Part shown: piece by piece, positions 26,164 to 37,360 of the stretch
Position numbering within the stretch: the stretch's first letter is position 1
Layout of the letters: the number at the start of each line of letters is the position of its first letter
Assembly: GCA_029204225.1 (NCBI GenBank)
Contig: CM055113.1
Coordinates: forward strand, 10,562,364-10,626,363
Length of the DNA stretch: 64,000 nucleotides
Direction: 5' to 3'
From: Diphasiastrum complanatum
Taxonomy: Eukaryota; Streptophyta; Lycopodiopsida; Lycopodiales; Lycopodiaceae
Program-made: the position numbers and the translations under genes
Notes under the pieces: model-generated
What the model was told of the DNA's origin: nothing
The model's database searches: none
The model's input: the letters and a program-made list of their open reading frames with translations, nothing else

Positions 26164-27590
26164 ATGGATTCTCAAAGTAAAGTCGGTCTTATCGCAGACA
26201 AGCTGAATGGATCCAATTATCATTTATGGAAATATAATATGAAGACCTTGCTAATCGCCTACGAGTTGTGGGATGTTGTTACAAATATCGAAGTGAAGCT
26301 TGAAGACGACACAGACGACTCAAAGTGGAAATCGAAGGATGGTAAAGCTTTTGTGCTTATTATCCTCAATATATCAAATACTCAGATTGGTCACGTAGTT
26401 GAAGCCAAAATTTCAAAAAAAGTTTGGGACATCCTCACTATATAATGTGAGAGACGTAACTACCAAGTTATGTCGTCGAAGAAAATTTTTCACACTCAAG
26501 ATGTCGAGTAATGATTCTCTTCATAATCATATTAACCAGTATAAGAATGTCTTGCAACAGATGGCCACTGTCAGATCAGTCATAGACGATCAATACACAA
26601 TTATGACATTGCTTTCAAGTCTACCCTCTACATATGAGAACTGGGTGATGATCATCATGATATACTCAGATTTAACTCTTACCAGAGTTATCACTATGTT
26701 GTTGCAAGAAGATAATGGAAGAAATCAAGACATTTCGTCTACCTCTTCGTCTCATACTCTATATGTCAACAAGAGATCAAAATGACACAAGCAGAACTTC
26801 GTCTACCTCTTCGTCTCATGCTCTATATGTCAACAAGAGCTCGAAACGACAGAAGCAGAAAAGCTCCAAGCAGTTTACATCGAATCAGAAACAGACTCAA
26901 GGTCAAGAACAATCATCGAATCCACATTCATCGAAGAAGAAGATGTTTTATAGGTATTGCAAATGCAATAACCATGAGATCCATGATTGTCGAATTCTCA
27001 AAGCAAATAATGTAGCCAAGCAACCCGATCAACAAGCAAATACAGTTACAACATCTCTTGAAGTCAAAATGGATGAAGGTGCTTTTATGTTCAAAGACAA
27101 ATACACGAATTCAGATGATTCGTGATTTCTGAATTCTGGAACTACTCAACATATGACCAATCATCGTGAGATTTTCCATTCCTATACGCCTTACAGCACA
27201 AAGAAGTATGTTCATCTTGGTGATGATAGCACTCACACTATCGAAGGTGAAGGTACTATAAGGTTGAGGTTCCAGCATGATCAATTCAAACTACTGTCAA
27301 AAGTCTTGTATATTCCTAAACTCTCTACAAATCTGTTATCAGTAAGTAGAATTAAAAATCTAGGTCATAAGGTGGAGTTTGAGTATGATCAATGCAGAAT
27401 TATCGATAGGAGTAATAAGATCCTTGCACTCAGTAAGAGACATGGATACTTATATAGATTGGCGCATTGTTATTCTGATTCTAGTCAAGCCTTGAAAACC
27501 TTTGTTCTTCTCAATAAAACATTACTATAGCATCATCGCTTAGGACACTTGAATCATGCATCTGTATCGAACATGTCCAGACAATCCCTA
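26164..27590 (+). pseudogene. Copia A Gag, protease and integrase zinc finger, disrupted
   Basis: Gag starts MDSQSKVGLIADKLNG at 26164 and follows the Copia Gag pattern (YHLWKYNMKTLL, ELWDVV, KDGKAFVLIILNIS, TLLSSLPSTYENWV). The frame shifts near 26440 and again near 26780. The zinc knuckle near 26945 reads YRYCKCNNHEIHDC, so the first Cys is replaced by Tyr. A TGA at 27123 breaks the protease, whose active site reads FLNSGTTQHM with Asn in place of the catalytic Asp. The sequence ends in the integrase HHCC entry (HHRLGHLNHASVSNM) at 27590, where Copia B is inserted. Clearly non-functional. Confidence 0.88.
27585..27590. repeat. Target-site duplication TCCCTA, left copy (Copia B)
   Basis: TCCCTA precedes GTTAGAATT and recurs at 33610-33615 right after the 3' LTR end AAGT. 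One shared base makes the exact edge ambiguous, so the true duplication may be 5-7 bp. Confidence 0.8.
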
Positions 27591-27864
27591 GTTAGAATTA
27601 AAGTTAGAATCACTGTGTTACTGTACTATGGGTCCTATCAGTGGATAAGGATCAGTTGGCCTCATCACGAGGCAAGTCGACGGGACACGCGTCCCACCAA
27701 CGGCAACCTGGGTCATGCATGGGTTGCCTGAGTGAACAACTATATGTACAGTGTAATTTCATTTTGAGAAATATAGTTGCTATGTGAGCTTGCTGTGGAG
27801 AGTGTTTTCTGTCTGTGTTACTGTGTAGCATGATCTGTGTTCCTGTGCAAAGCAAATTCTAAGT
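27591..27864 (+). mobile_element. 5' LTR of Copia B
   Basis: Runs from GTTAGAATTAAAG to AAATTCTAAGT. An 8-bp inverted repeat TTAGAATT/AATTCTAA sits just inside the ends. It is matched by the 3' LTR at 33337-33609 and by both LTRs of Copia C. Confidence 0.92.
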
Positions 27865-27876
27865 TGGTATCAGAGC
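27865..27876 (+). other. Primer-binding site of Copia B
   Basis: TGGTATCAGAGC abuts the LTR end AAGT with no spacer. Initiator tRNA-Met type. Confidence 0.93.
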
Positions 27877-29176
27877 CGTACAGGGAGTGTACACAGTACA
27901 GTGTCGCCGTTGAAGAGAGCTTCGGGAGAACTGTCTTCTGAGAGTTCGGGGTTTTACGGCGGGTTGAAGACGGAAAGAGAATCACTGGTGCACGGTTTCT
28001 AATTTATAGAGACTTGCTAAGCTCAACAGAGGGATTATTAGCCTGTGCATAGCATCAGACTAGGAAAATTGTGGTGAAAAATTGACAATTTTGAAGCCAG
28101 CTGAAAATTGAAACCGGGCTTGGGGTTACAGCTTTTATACATAATTGGAGATTTCTTCGCTGTTTGCGCACCGTTTTGGATGTCGTAAGGACAAGAAAAA
28201 AGCTAATCACATTGTCAACCAACCATGGAGAGATTCTGAGGTTTATGTTAGAGATTTGTCTCCAGATAGTTAACCTAGCAGATTTGCGGTAAAAAGGTGA
28301 AAAAAGCCACTTTGTCAAGTTGAGCTAAAATCACCGTTTCTCCACGGAATTTCCTGACTGAACACTCTACAGTCATGGATTCAGTAGGGCGACCCTGCTC
28401 CAGGCCTCAGATTGTGCTCAAAACGATCCACAGGAGAGCTTGATCTGACATTTTCAGAGAAGGGAGGCGCGGACGTAGGCAGGGAGGTCGCGGGCTGTTC
28501 ACGCGCCCAACGCAATAGTCAGCATAGTGTCTCGAAGACCTTAGCGACTGTAGGAGCATGGTTCAATGCCCAGATGCAGTTTGGACCTTTGGATGAGGTG
28601 TCAAATGAATTGACGGTCTAGAACCTGTGATGAGAAAGAAATTTGGACCACAAGATTTTGGTTCAGCCATTGGATGAGCTTTGAACAGGGCCCTGAAGAA
28701 GTGAAGTGCATTCTGGCCTTCAACTTCATTAAAAATTTTCATACTGAAAGTTGAGTTGGGTCCCTTCACATGTGAAGAGTGAAGTTTCTTCATTGTGAAG
28801 AAACAGTTCAAAAACTAGAAAAGTCCTTATTTTTGGGTCCTTTGCCCGTTTTGACCCAAACGAAAGGCTATAACCTCCAAACGAAGGGCACCCGGACTGT
28901 ACCTGCAAGTATGATACAACAAAACAGAGTGATTGCAGCAGAGAAAGTGTTCAGAGTACGCCAGAAGTGATTTCACCATTCCACTGGGCACGTTGTTGGG
29001 AGTTGACGACTGAGTGCATTTCGGAAGGCGACGCCGATTTGGCTTTCAAATTGGTGGAAAAGCGGCGAGTGGCCTGGTAAGAAAAAAGTGCAGGTCATTT
29101 TTTTCAACTTCTGACATCATTGTTGGCCTCAGCATACTGTTCTTAGTCTAAGACAGAAGTTTCAAGCAGTTTTGCG
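27877..29176 (+). other. Leader region of Copia B
   Basis: About 1.3 kb between PBS and Gag start, without a domain-bearing frame. It aligns with the Copia C leader (50286-51716), except that Copia C carries a 140-bp GA microsatellite where this copy has an unrelated-looking GC-richer stretch (about 28455-28510). Confidence 0.7.
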
Positions 29177-32100
29177 ATGGCAAACATAGGAGAGTCCATT
29201 TTGAGTGAAAATAGCAAATTGGACGGGATTTCCAACTATGCAGTGTGGAAATTCAAAATGAAAAACATACTGATGGAGAAAGACATGTGGGAAGTCATCA
29301 CAAGTGATGAGAGAAGGCTGCCAAATGAAGCAGACATCAAAGTGTTCGACAAACATATGAGAAAAGCTTTGACCTTCATTAACTTGTCAGTGAAGGATCA
29401 CATCATCACCCCCATTTGTGATGCTATTACACTCAGACAGGCATGGGATGTGCTAAAGGAGCAGTTCGAGACGTCAAATCCATCAAGAATCATGTTTCTG
29501 AAGTCAAAGTTGAATAGTGCCCGCATGGAGCAAGGAGAGCACATTCAGACGTACATGACCAGAATCAAGACAATGAGAGATGAACTGCATTCTATTGGTG
29601 AGCGCATACGTGATGTGGAGCTAGTGCATAATGCATAATGCGGCATTGTAGAACCCTATCAGATGTTTGTGAGCGGAATAGCATCAAGAGAAAGATTGCC
29701 CACCTTTGACGAGCTCACAGGAATCTTGATGCCGGAAGAGCAACGACGAGAAATGGTGAAAGCTAGACGTCAAAATACTGATGATCAGGCACTTGCGACA
29801 AGCCTAAAACAAGGCAAAGGCAAGGGCAAGAAGAAGTCTAAGCAGCAATTTGCCAAGTCTCAGGAGGATGAGGGATCTTCCAGCAAAACTAAGAAGAAAG
29901 ACAAGCGCTTCCATTGTGGTAAAAAGGGCCATTGGAAGAGTGAATGTCGCAAATTCCTGGCAAGGGAAAACCAAAACAAGCAGGTAACCTTGTCGATGAG
30001 GGTGAGATTGAAGACTCTAGCATCTTCATATCTGCATTATCATCTAATCAAGATGATCAAGCATGGTATATTGACTCAGGAGCCACAAGACACATGACAG
30101 GTAACAAGAATTGGTTCAGTAGTTTGAAGGTGTTGGATAATGGAACATCTATTTCACAAGCAAACGGTGAAGTGTGCATGATCAAGGGGATAGGCACAGT
30201 TTCAATCCAACTACCTGATGGCAAAAGCAGGATGATCAGGGAGGTACTTTGCGTACCAGGTTTAAAGAAAAATCTACTTTCTGTTGGAGTCATTACTGAT
30301 CAAAAGTTGAAAGTAGAATTCGCCCATGATCGTTGCTTTGTGAAGGATGCAAACCAAAAGTTCAAAGTTATTGCGGATGGAGTAAGAGAGCCCAATACAA
30401 AATTGTACAGGTTGAATGCTACAATCAAGGGGCAACATGGACTTGTATCGTCCATTCCTTTGCAAACTGAGTTGTGGCACAAGAGGCTTGGTCACTTGAA
30501 CTTGGGAAGCCAATTGGAGATGGTAACAAGATTGCCTACCATAGAAGATCACTTGAAATCGATGTGCGAATCTTGTGTATATGGGAAGCAGCATCGAGAG
30601 AAGTTCAATAAAGAGGGTGTTGCAAGAGCAAAGAACATCCTAGATTTAATCCACACAGATTTATGCGGGCCTATGAGGACCATGTCATTAGGTAAAGTCT
30701 TCTATTTCATGACCTTTACTGATGATATGTCACGTAAGACGTGGATGTACTTCTTGAAGAAGAAATCAGATGCATTTGATAACTTCAAGAGCTTCAAAGC
30801 ATTGGTCAAAAATCAGACAGATAGGAAGATCAAAATCCTAAGATCAGATAGTGGAGGTGACTACAAGCCTAATGACTTCAATGATCTTTGTGATCAATGT
30901 GGGATTAAAAGATAATTTACGCAAGCTCATACTCCTGCTCTCAATGGTGTAGCTGAGCGCAAGAATCGTACGATTGTGGAAAGTGCCAGATCTATGCTAG
31001 CTGAAATGAAACTACCAAAAGATTTTTGGTCAGAAGCATGTAGCACGACAGTCTATCTTCAAAATAGAAGTCCTACCATTGCCATACCAAAGATAACACC
31101 TGAGGAAGCATTCACGAAGAAGAAGCAAAAAGGTGAACCACTTGCGAATCTTTGGATGTAAGGCCTTTGTACACATTCCTAAGGAAGAGAGACGTAAACT
31201 TGATGTAAAAGCTATCAAGTGCATATTCCTAGGATATGATGATCGTGTGAAGGGCTATAGATGTTTTGATCCAGTCGAAAACAAAATCCATATAAGCTGT
31301 GATGTTATCTTTGATGAATCCAAGATGTATGAAGACGAGGATGCTGAGAAGATAGACACATGTAGTGGGAAAGATGGTATAGAGAGGATACCACCTGATG
31401 ATGTTCCATTCATTAACCTTCCGAGTGATGAACATGAGGATACATCTCAAGATACTACTACTCAACCTCAAGAAACAGGTTGGAGAGGTAGGGACAGACC
31501 TTTTGGTGCAAGAAGGATTGAAGTTGCAGGTGACAAACACAAGGAGAAGGATGTACCGTGGGATACATTTTCACCAAGAAGCCGATCACCTGACAGAAAG
31601 CTCCCTATGGTTTGAGAGATTGATGGAGAGCCGCGACATAGATGACTTTTCAGGATCATCTAACCAGGGAGAGCTACGAAGATCAACAAGAGAGAAGATA
31701 CTACCTGAAAGGTATGAAGCAAATTATGCTCTCTTATCTAGCATTATTCAAAGTAAAGAACCTTCGACTTATGGTGAAGCGAAGGATGATGACATTTGGG
31801 TCAAGGCCATGGGAGAGGAGATGGAGTCAATTGCTAAGCATAGCAAATGGGACTTAGTAGAACCACCAGTTGGCAAGAACCCCATTGGTTGTATACAAGA
31901 CTAAGTACCATGTAGATGAAAGTATAGCAAAGCACAAAGCAAGATTGGTGATCAAAGGGTACGCACAAAATAAAGGCATTAACTATGAAGAGACCTTTGC
32001 GTCGGTTTGTAAGTGGAATACTCTATGTCTACTTATTGCTTTAGCTTCACATTTTGGTTGGCCTTTGCATCAGATGGATGTGAAATCTGCTTTTCTAAAT

Positions 32101-33282
32101 GGTGAGTTAGAAGAAGAAGTGTTCATGGATCAACCTAAAGGCTTTGTAACAAAATAACAGGAAAATAAAGTATGTCGCTTGAAGAAAGCGCTTTATGGTC
32201 TTAAACAAGCACCACGTGCATGGTATAGCAGGATTGATGCCTACTTTCGTTCAAAGGGGATGGTGAGAACACATTCTGATCCAAATCTATATGTCTTATG
32301 CTTTGATGGTATGGTTGCTTTGATTGCTCTTTATGTTGATGACTTGATTATTACGAGAAATAATCAAGAGATGATAGACATGATCAAGAAAGACCTCATG
32401 GAACAGTTTGAGATGACAGATTTGAGTGTGATGCATTACTGCCTTGTAGTAAAAGTGTGACAAAAAGGACATGAAGTGGGTTTAACATAAGTGAAGTATG
32501 TCAAAGAGTTGCTACACAGGTTTAGGTTGCAGGATTGCAAACCAGTAAACACTCCTATTGAACCAGGTAAAAAGCTTTCTAAGCTTGATGAGTCACAGTC
32601 ATTTGATGCTACGCTATATAGACAATTAGTAGGGAGCTTGATTTACCTTACCATGACTAGACCAGATATATGCTATGTTGTTGGTATTGTAAGTCAGTTT
32701 ATGGCAGCACCTACAGAAACGCATTGGAAGGTAGCTAAACGCATTTTGCATTATGTGAAAGGCACTTCAAAATATGGCTTCATTTATAGGAAGCATGATG
32801 GTTTACCTGAGTTGTGTGGCTATGTGGATGCGGACTGGGGAGGTGACTATGATGATCGTAGATCCACCACAGGATATATATTCCACTTTTGTGGTAATTG
32901 CTTTTCCTGGTCTAGTAAGAAGCAAAGTACAATTGCTCTTTCCACCACAGAAACAGAGTATAAGGTAATGTGTAGTGCTACACAAGAAGCTATATGGTTG
33001 AGACAAATCTTGGAAGAAATTGGCATGAAGCAGAAAAATCCCACGACTTTACATAGCGACAGTCAGAGTGGCATTCAGCTAGCAAAAAATCCAGTGTTCC
33101 ATGCGAGAACTAAACACATTGAGATTCAGTATCACTTCATACGTGAGAGGCTGCTGAGCCATGAAATTCATGTTGTTCATTGTAGCATAGAGGAACAACT
33201 AGCTGATATTTTCACTAAGCCACTTATTGGAGAAAAGTTTGATAAATTTAGATCAAAGCTTTCTGTACTTAAAGTTTGTTGA
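29177..33282 (+). pseudogene. Copia B Gag-Pol polyprotein, disrupted
   Basis: Domain order is that of Ty1/Copia. Gag runs from MANIGESILS at 29177, with a frame break near 29636. The zinc knuckle near 29908 reads RFHCGKKGHWKSEC, its first Cys changed to Arg relative to Copia C. The protease has YIDSGATRHMTG at about 30070. The integrase HHCC starts at WHKRLGHLN, and its core has HTDLCGP, DDMSRKTW and AERKN. A TAA at 30913 and a frameshift near 31130 break integrase. RT has SAFLNGELEEEVFMDQP and the catalytic YVDD at 32332-32343, but stops occur near 32155, 32458 and 32487. RNase H ends ADIFTKPL near 33210. Copia C lets most breaks be recognised as mutations. Confidence 0.93.
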
Positions 33283-33326
33283 CTTTAAAGCTATGTATAT
33301 GACTGTATAAAAAGTGACTCTACTTT

Positions 33327-33336
33327 AAGGGAGAGA
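33327..33336 (+). other. Polypurine tract of Copia B
   Basis: AAGGGAGAGA immediately precedes the 3' LTR start GTTAG. It supports that LTR boundary. Confidence 0.85.
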
Positions 33337-33609
33337 GTTAGAATTAAAGTTAGAATCACTATGTTACTGTACTGTGGTCCTATCAGTAGATAAGAATCAG
33401 TTGGCCTCGTCACGAGGCAAGTCGACGGGACACGCGTCCCGCCAACGACAACCTGGGTCATGCATGGGTTGCTTGAGTGAAAAACTATATGTACAGTGTA
33501 ATTTCATTTTGAGAAATATAGTTGCTATGTGAGCTTGCTGTGGAGAGTGTTTTCTGTGTGTGTTACTGTGTAGCATGATCTGTGTTCCTGTGCAAAGCAA
33601 ATTCTAAGT
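33337..33609 (+). mobile_element. 3' LTR of Copia B
   Basis: Matches 27591-27864 with about 11 differences, mostly C/T or G/A, and one single-base gap. Ends AAATTCTAAGT, followed by TCCCTA. Confidence 0.92.
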
Positions 33610-33615
33610 TCCCTA
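33610..33615. repeat. Target-site duplication TCCCTA, right copy (Copia B)
   Basis: Matches 27585-27590. Copia A integrase sequence resumes immediately after it. Confidence 0.8.
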
Positions 33616-35904
33616 GCACTTGATCTCGACTATCCTTCTGGAAAAGTCGATTTCCCTATCTGCCATAGCATTATGGTAAATGAATCAAAGCACTGAGGTT
33701 CGACAACGGGGGAGAATACATCTCCACCGAGTTCAAGGAGTACTGCCTTAACAATGACATTGAGCAACAATACATTACCTCCTATCGCCTCAGTCAAATG
33801 GTCTTGCTGAGAGAAAAAACAGAACCTTAGTTGAATCGACATAGTGCTTGTTATCACATGCGACACTTCCGAAGTCCTTCTGGGCTGAAGTTGTTTGAAC
33901 AACAACCTATATTCAGAACAAATGTACTACTAAAGGTTTCTCAGACAAAACAGCATTCTAAGTTTGGACAGGTACCAAAGCTTCTTTATCGAACTTAAAA
34001 ATTTCTAGATGTATTGCTTATGCACAGATTCCTCATGATCTCAGAATGAAGCTCAACTTCCAGAGTATCAAATTTATTTTCATCAGCTACACTACTTCAG
34101 ATCAAGCTTACAAGTTGTTCAATCCCATCAAGTCAAAGATATTCACTAGCCTGGATGTCATCTTCATCGAAGATCAATTTATCGACCTCAAGGGAAAAGG
34201 TAAAGCCCATGTAGTCGACTTGTCTGACTCGACCAACATATTGAACTTCGAGATTTCTCAATCGAATATTCTCATTGAAGGTCCAAGATCATTTACTTTC
34301 GACGAACAACATATCAATAGCGAATCCGAAGATGATGATGTTGCAGTTCAGCAACTACAATATGATGAAAATGATCAACTTCCTCTATTCTCCAGAAGAT
34401 CATCAAGAACTAGCATACCACCTGTCAAGTATATCGGCGAGTCTACAGCCTACCTTGTTCATGTGCTGATGACTGTCGAAGAGGCACTCAGTCAGCCTGA
34501 TTCAGATCTCTGGAAAGAAGTTATAGATAAAGAGTATTCATCTCTTATCAAGAACCAAACATGGACGATTGTCGAATTACCTGCTAGCAGAAACGTAGTT
34601 GACTGCAAATGGATTCTCAATAAGTACAAAGCAGACGGAAGCATCGACAGAAGAAAAGCTCTACTTGTCGCCAGAGATTTTTCTCAAGTATACAACGTTG
34701 ATTATACTAAGACCTTCAATCTAGTAGTCAAGCATTCTTCTATTCGACTTTAATTATCGTTTGCTGCTGCAGTAGATTTGGAATACATCAAATGGATGTA
34801 CATATGACATATCTTAATGGAGTTATCGAAAAAGACATTTACATGGTGCAACCTGAAGGATATATTATCAAGGGTAAACACAATCATGTGTGTAAACTCC
34901 ATAAAGCACTTTATGGCTTGGAGTAATATGCTCGAGCATGGTTTCAATGGATCAATACTTTTCTTATTAATCATGGCTATATTTCATATTCGGATGTTTA
35001 CTTCAAGACAATGCAACAGTCTTTTATCATTATCATTTTATATGTGGACGACACATTGCTCTTCGACAACTCTACCGATCTGATAAAAGAAACTAAGACT
35101 ATGCTATCTTCCGAATTCGACATGATCGATTTGGGTGAAGCTCATTTCTGCCTTGGTATTCAAATCCACAGAGACAGAAATCCAAAGTTGATCTACATTA
35201 CTCAGCAGAGGTAGATCTACAATATGTTAGTCAGTTATAATTTGGTTAATTGCAAGTTAGCTCTCTCACCAATGGAACCAGGTCTCAAGTTGTCAAAGGA
35301 CCAGTGTCCCTGAATAATCGAAGAGAAGGAGCAGATGTGTGAGTATCCTTATCATTCAATAATAGGATCTCTTATGTGCGCAATGATCTGTACAAGGTTA
35401 GACATAACTTTTTCAATCAATTCCTTAAGTCAGCATATGACTAGCCCTGGTATGACACATTGGAAGGCTCTTATTAGAGTCATGAGATATCTTCGAGCTA
35501 CTATGGACTTTGCATCTGTTATGGAACAGTCGACAATGACAAACTCAATTTACTTAGTGGTTACATAGATGCAAGTTGGGCAGGAGACGTAGACACTCGT
35601 AAATCCACTTCTTGATTTACATTCTTCCTCAACAATGGTCCTATTTTCTGGAACAGTCGCAAAAAATCTTCGATAGCTCTATCTTCTACAGAATCAAACT
35701 ATATCGCAACCTCACAAGCTACAAAGGAAGCAATTTAGTTGAGAAACTTACTTTCAGATATCAGTTTGAATCAATATCCTCTGACATTATTATTTTGTGT
35801 TGATCAAAGTGCCATCGCCTTGTCAGGCAACCCTAGATTTCATTCTAGGAGTAAGCACATTGAACTCAAGTATCACTATGTCATAAGCAAAGTTCTCGCA
35901 ATCG
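33616..35904 (+). pseudogene. Copia A integrase end, RT and RNase H, disrupted
   Basis: Resumes after Copia B. Integrase core pieces (RFDNGGEYISTEFKEYC, YCLNNDIEQQ) come soon after the HHCC entry, so most of the core including the first catalytic Asp is deleted. A 235-codon frame at 34046-34753 covers the integrase tail and RT start (VDCKWILNKYKADGSIDRRK). RT continues in pieces with YVDD at 35041-35052 and HFCLGIQIH. Stops occur at 34751, near 34925, at 35212 and near 35310. RNase H (SGNPRFHSRSKHIELKYHY) is present to about 35890, then the frame loses the usual ADIFTKPL. Dead copy. Confidence 0.87.
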
Positions 35905-35989
35905 ACATTTTAATCTTCGTCCAATTGATTTGGTTTCATTTGGATCACAAAAACTCAATGTACATAGTGAACTAGCTTGAGATTGCCAA

Positions 35990-36398
35990 TGAGCTCCAAA
36001 ATTTTTCTATCTTCTCACTATGGGAGCTCGGAATACATAGCAACTTCGACTTCCTTCTTGAAATTAGGTGGATTTCCAACATGTAATAAGGAAGTCAACT
36101 CACCCTTCTTGCCCTAAAATGAAACCCTAGCCTAGATCCTAGAGTTATGCTTGGTAGGTAGCTAGTTGGTCAAATTTTCACCTTAAACTTAGGTGTAGGT
36201 CCTATAAAGTAGGGATGACCACCAAATAGACATGACCAACTCTCTTGACTTGACCTAACCTACATTACGATGGGTTTCCCATGTGGCATCATGGCCTCAC
36301 ATGTGTGGGACCCACTTGTGTACACAATTTACACTATTCTACATGGTTTTTGATCAAGCTAGATTTGCCAATTTTTGGCAATTCTTCACACAAACTTC
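35990..36398 (-). mobile_element. D-type LTR fragment, inverted, inside Copia A 3' LTR
   Basis: On the minus strand from 36398 this reads TGTGTGAAGAATTGCC, then ccaaaaattggcaaatctagcttg, close to the start of the LTR at 45596 (TGTGAAAAATTGGC and aatctagcttgg). The CACATGTGTGGGACCC motif also fits that family. The inner end is truncated or too diverged to place, so no target duplication was found. Confidence 0.45.
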
Positions 36399-36645
36399 GT
36401 TCGGCCACTTTGGTTACTTCAACCACTTCGGAGACTTTGGCCACTTCGGCCATGTCAGTTGATTGACAGTTAACGTTCCACTCGAATTGAAGCTACAGAC
36501 TTGCCCTAACCGTTTAGCAAGTAGATTTATGGGAAGATTCAACTAGATGAATGCCAGCTCACTTTGGATGGATGCCAGCTCACTATCCATTATGATTGCG
36601 ACCTAATTAGCTGTCTTACTATTGGACGTTTTCGCATTTGCTTAG

Positions 36646-36653
36646 TATAAATA
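36646..36653 (+). promoter_or_regulatory. TATA box in Copia A 3' LTR
   Basis: TATAAATA, in a position where the 5' LTR reads TATTAATA (25258-25265). Confidence 0.5.
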
Positions 36654-36715
36654 GCAGCTCATATTTCTACATTTTAAAAATGTGATCAAGAGATCAGCAA
36701 GTATTGAATAATTAG

Positions 36716-36738
36716 CTCTCTCTCTCTCTCTCTCTCTC
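36716..36738. repeat. Short (CT)n tract in Copia A 3' LTR
   Basis: About 11 CT units, orthologous in position to the ~59-unit tract in the 5' LTR. Confidence 0.9.
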
Positions 36739-37252
36739 AAGCCTGCGAGCTTGAACACTCCTGAGCATTCTAGCTCACTTCTTTAGAGTTGATTAGAGAT
36801 TGCTATTGTGCTTATTACTTATTAGCATTGCACTTAACTCAGATTTATATTTAGCCGTTCAGAGATAGCTTAGAGTATCCGCAACTTCTTATACTCATTT
36901 ACATATGTTTCATTTTCATACTGAATCAATATTATCTTCTTATTGCATTCAGCTTCATATCAGAATGTATGCATTTTTGTAATTCTTCGCGACTGATTAC
37001 TTGTCTGATAATTCAATGCTTAATGTTTGGCTACGTAATCAATGTAGTACTAATGATCTCAAAGTTAGTTACTATAAGATCGAACGTGATTTCTATCACT
37101 ATTATTTTGTTCAAAATTGATAGGCATAGTCATGCATAGAGAAAGAGGAAGATATTATATTCTGCTACGCACAATAAGTTTTAATTCTTGTCGTTCGATT
37201 TTTTTTTATTCGAATCTATTTGACCTATCTCCTTTCGCACCTCTTTCCAACA

Positions 37253-37257
37253 AGTAT
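37253..37257. repeat. Target-site duplication AGTAT, right copy (Copia A)
   Basis: Matches 14919-14923. Confidence 0.88.
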
Positions 37258-37345
37258 TGCGCTCAATTGCTGGCAAATCTGGAGATAGGTCAACATTGAA
37301 GCCACTCCACTTGAACTTGCGCTTTTATTTATCATTATTGATTAC
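37258..37345 (-). pseudogene. Ty3/Gypsy Gag N-terminal fragment, continuation of the split relic
   Basis: The minus-strand translation gives TYLQICQQLSAIL, close to IYFQICQQLNAAL in the plus-strand Gag relic at 40407. Spliced in silico across Copia A it continues into HINE at 14918, matching the position of TTMNNQ in the other copy. It confirms both the family and the insertion point. Confidence 0.6.
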
Positions 37346-37360
37346 CTATCACATAAAAAT

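Larger units (their letters stand above)
27591..33609 (+). mobile_element. Copia B: 6.0-kb Ty1/Copia element inside Copia A
   Basis: A structurally complete element: 274-bp and 273-bp LTRs, PBS, about 1.3-kb leader, Gag-Pol, polypurine tract and target duplication. The LTRs differ at about 11 positions by my alignment (about 96% alike), closer than those of Copia A, consistent with later insertion. It is a sister of Copia C at 49999-56149. Several stops and frameshifts make it non-autonomous. LTR ends are not TG...CA. Confidence 0.95.
35905..37252 (+). mobile_element. 3' LTR of Copia A, with an internal insertion
   Basis: The first ~30 bp (aatcgacattttaatctt...) match the 5' LTR at 24846, and 36402-37252 match 25012-25973. 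Between them (about 35935-36401) the sequence is unrelated and about 330 bp longer than the 5' copy. Part of it resembles an inverted D-type LTR. The extreme LTR start seems deleted together with the end of RNase H. Ends CCAACA at 37252, then AGTAT. Confidence 0.75.
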
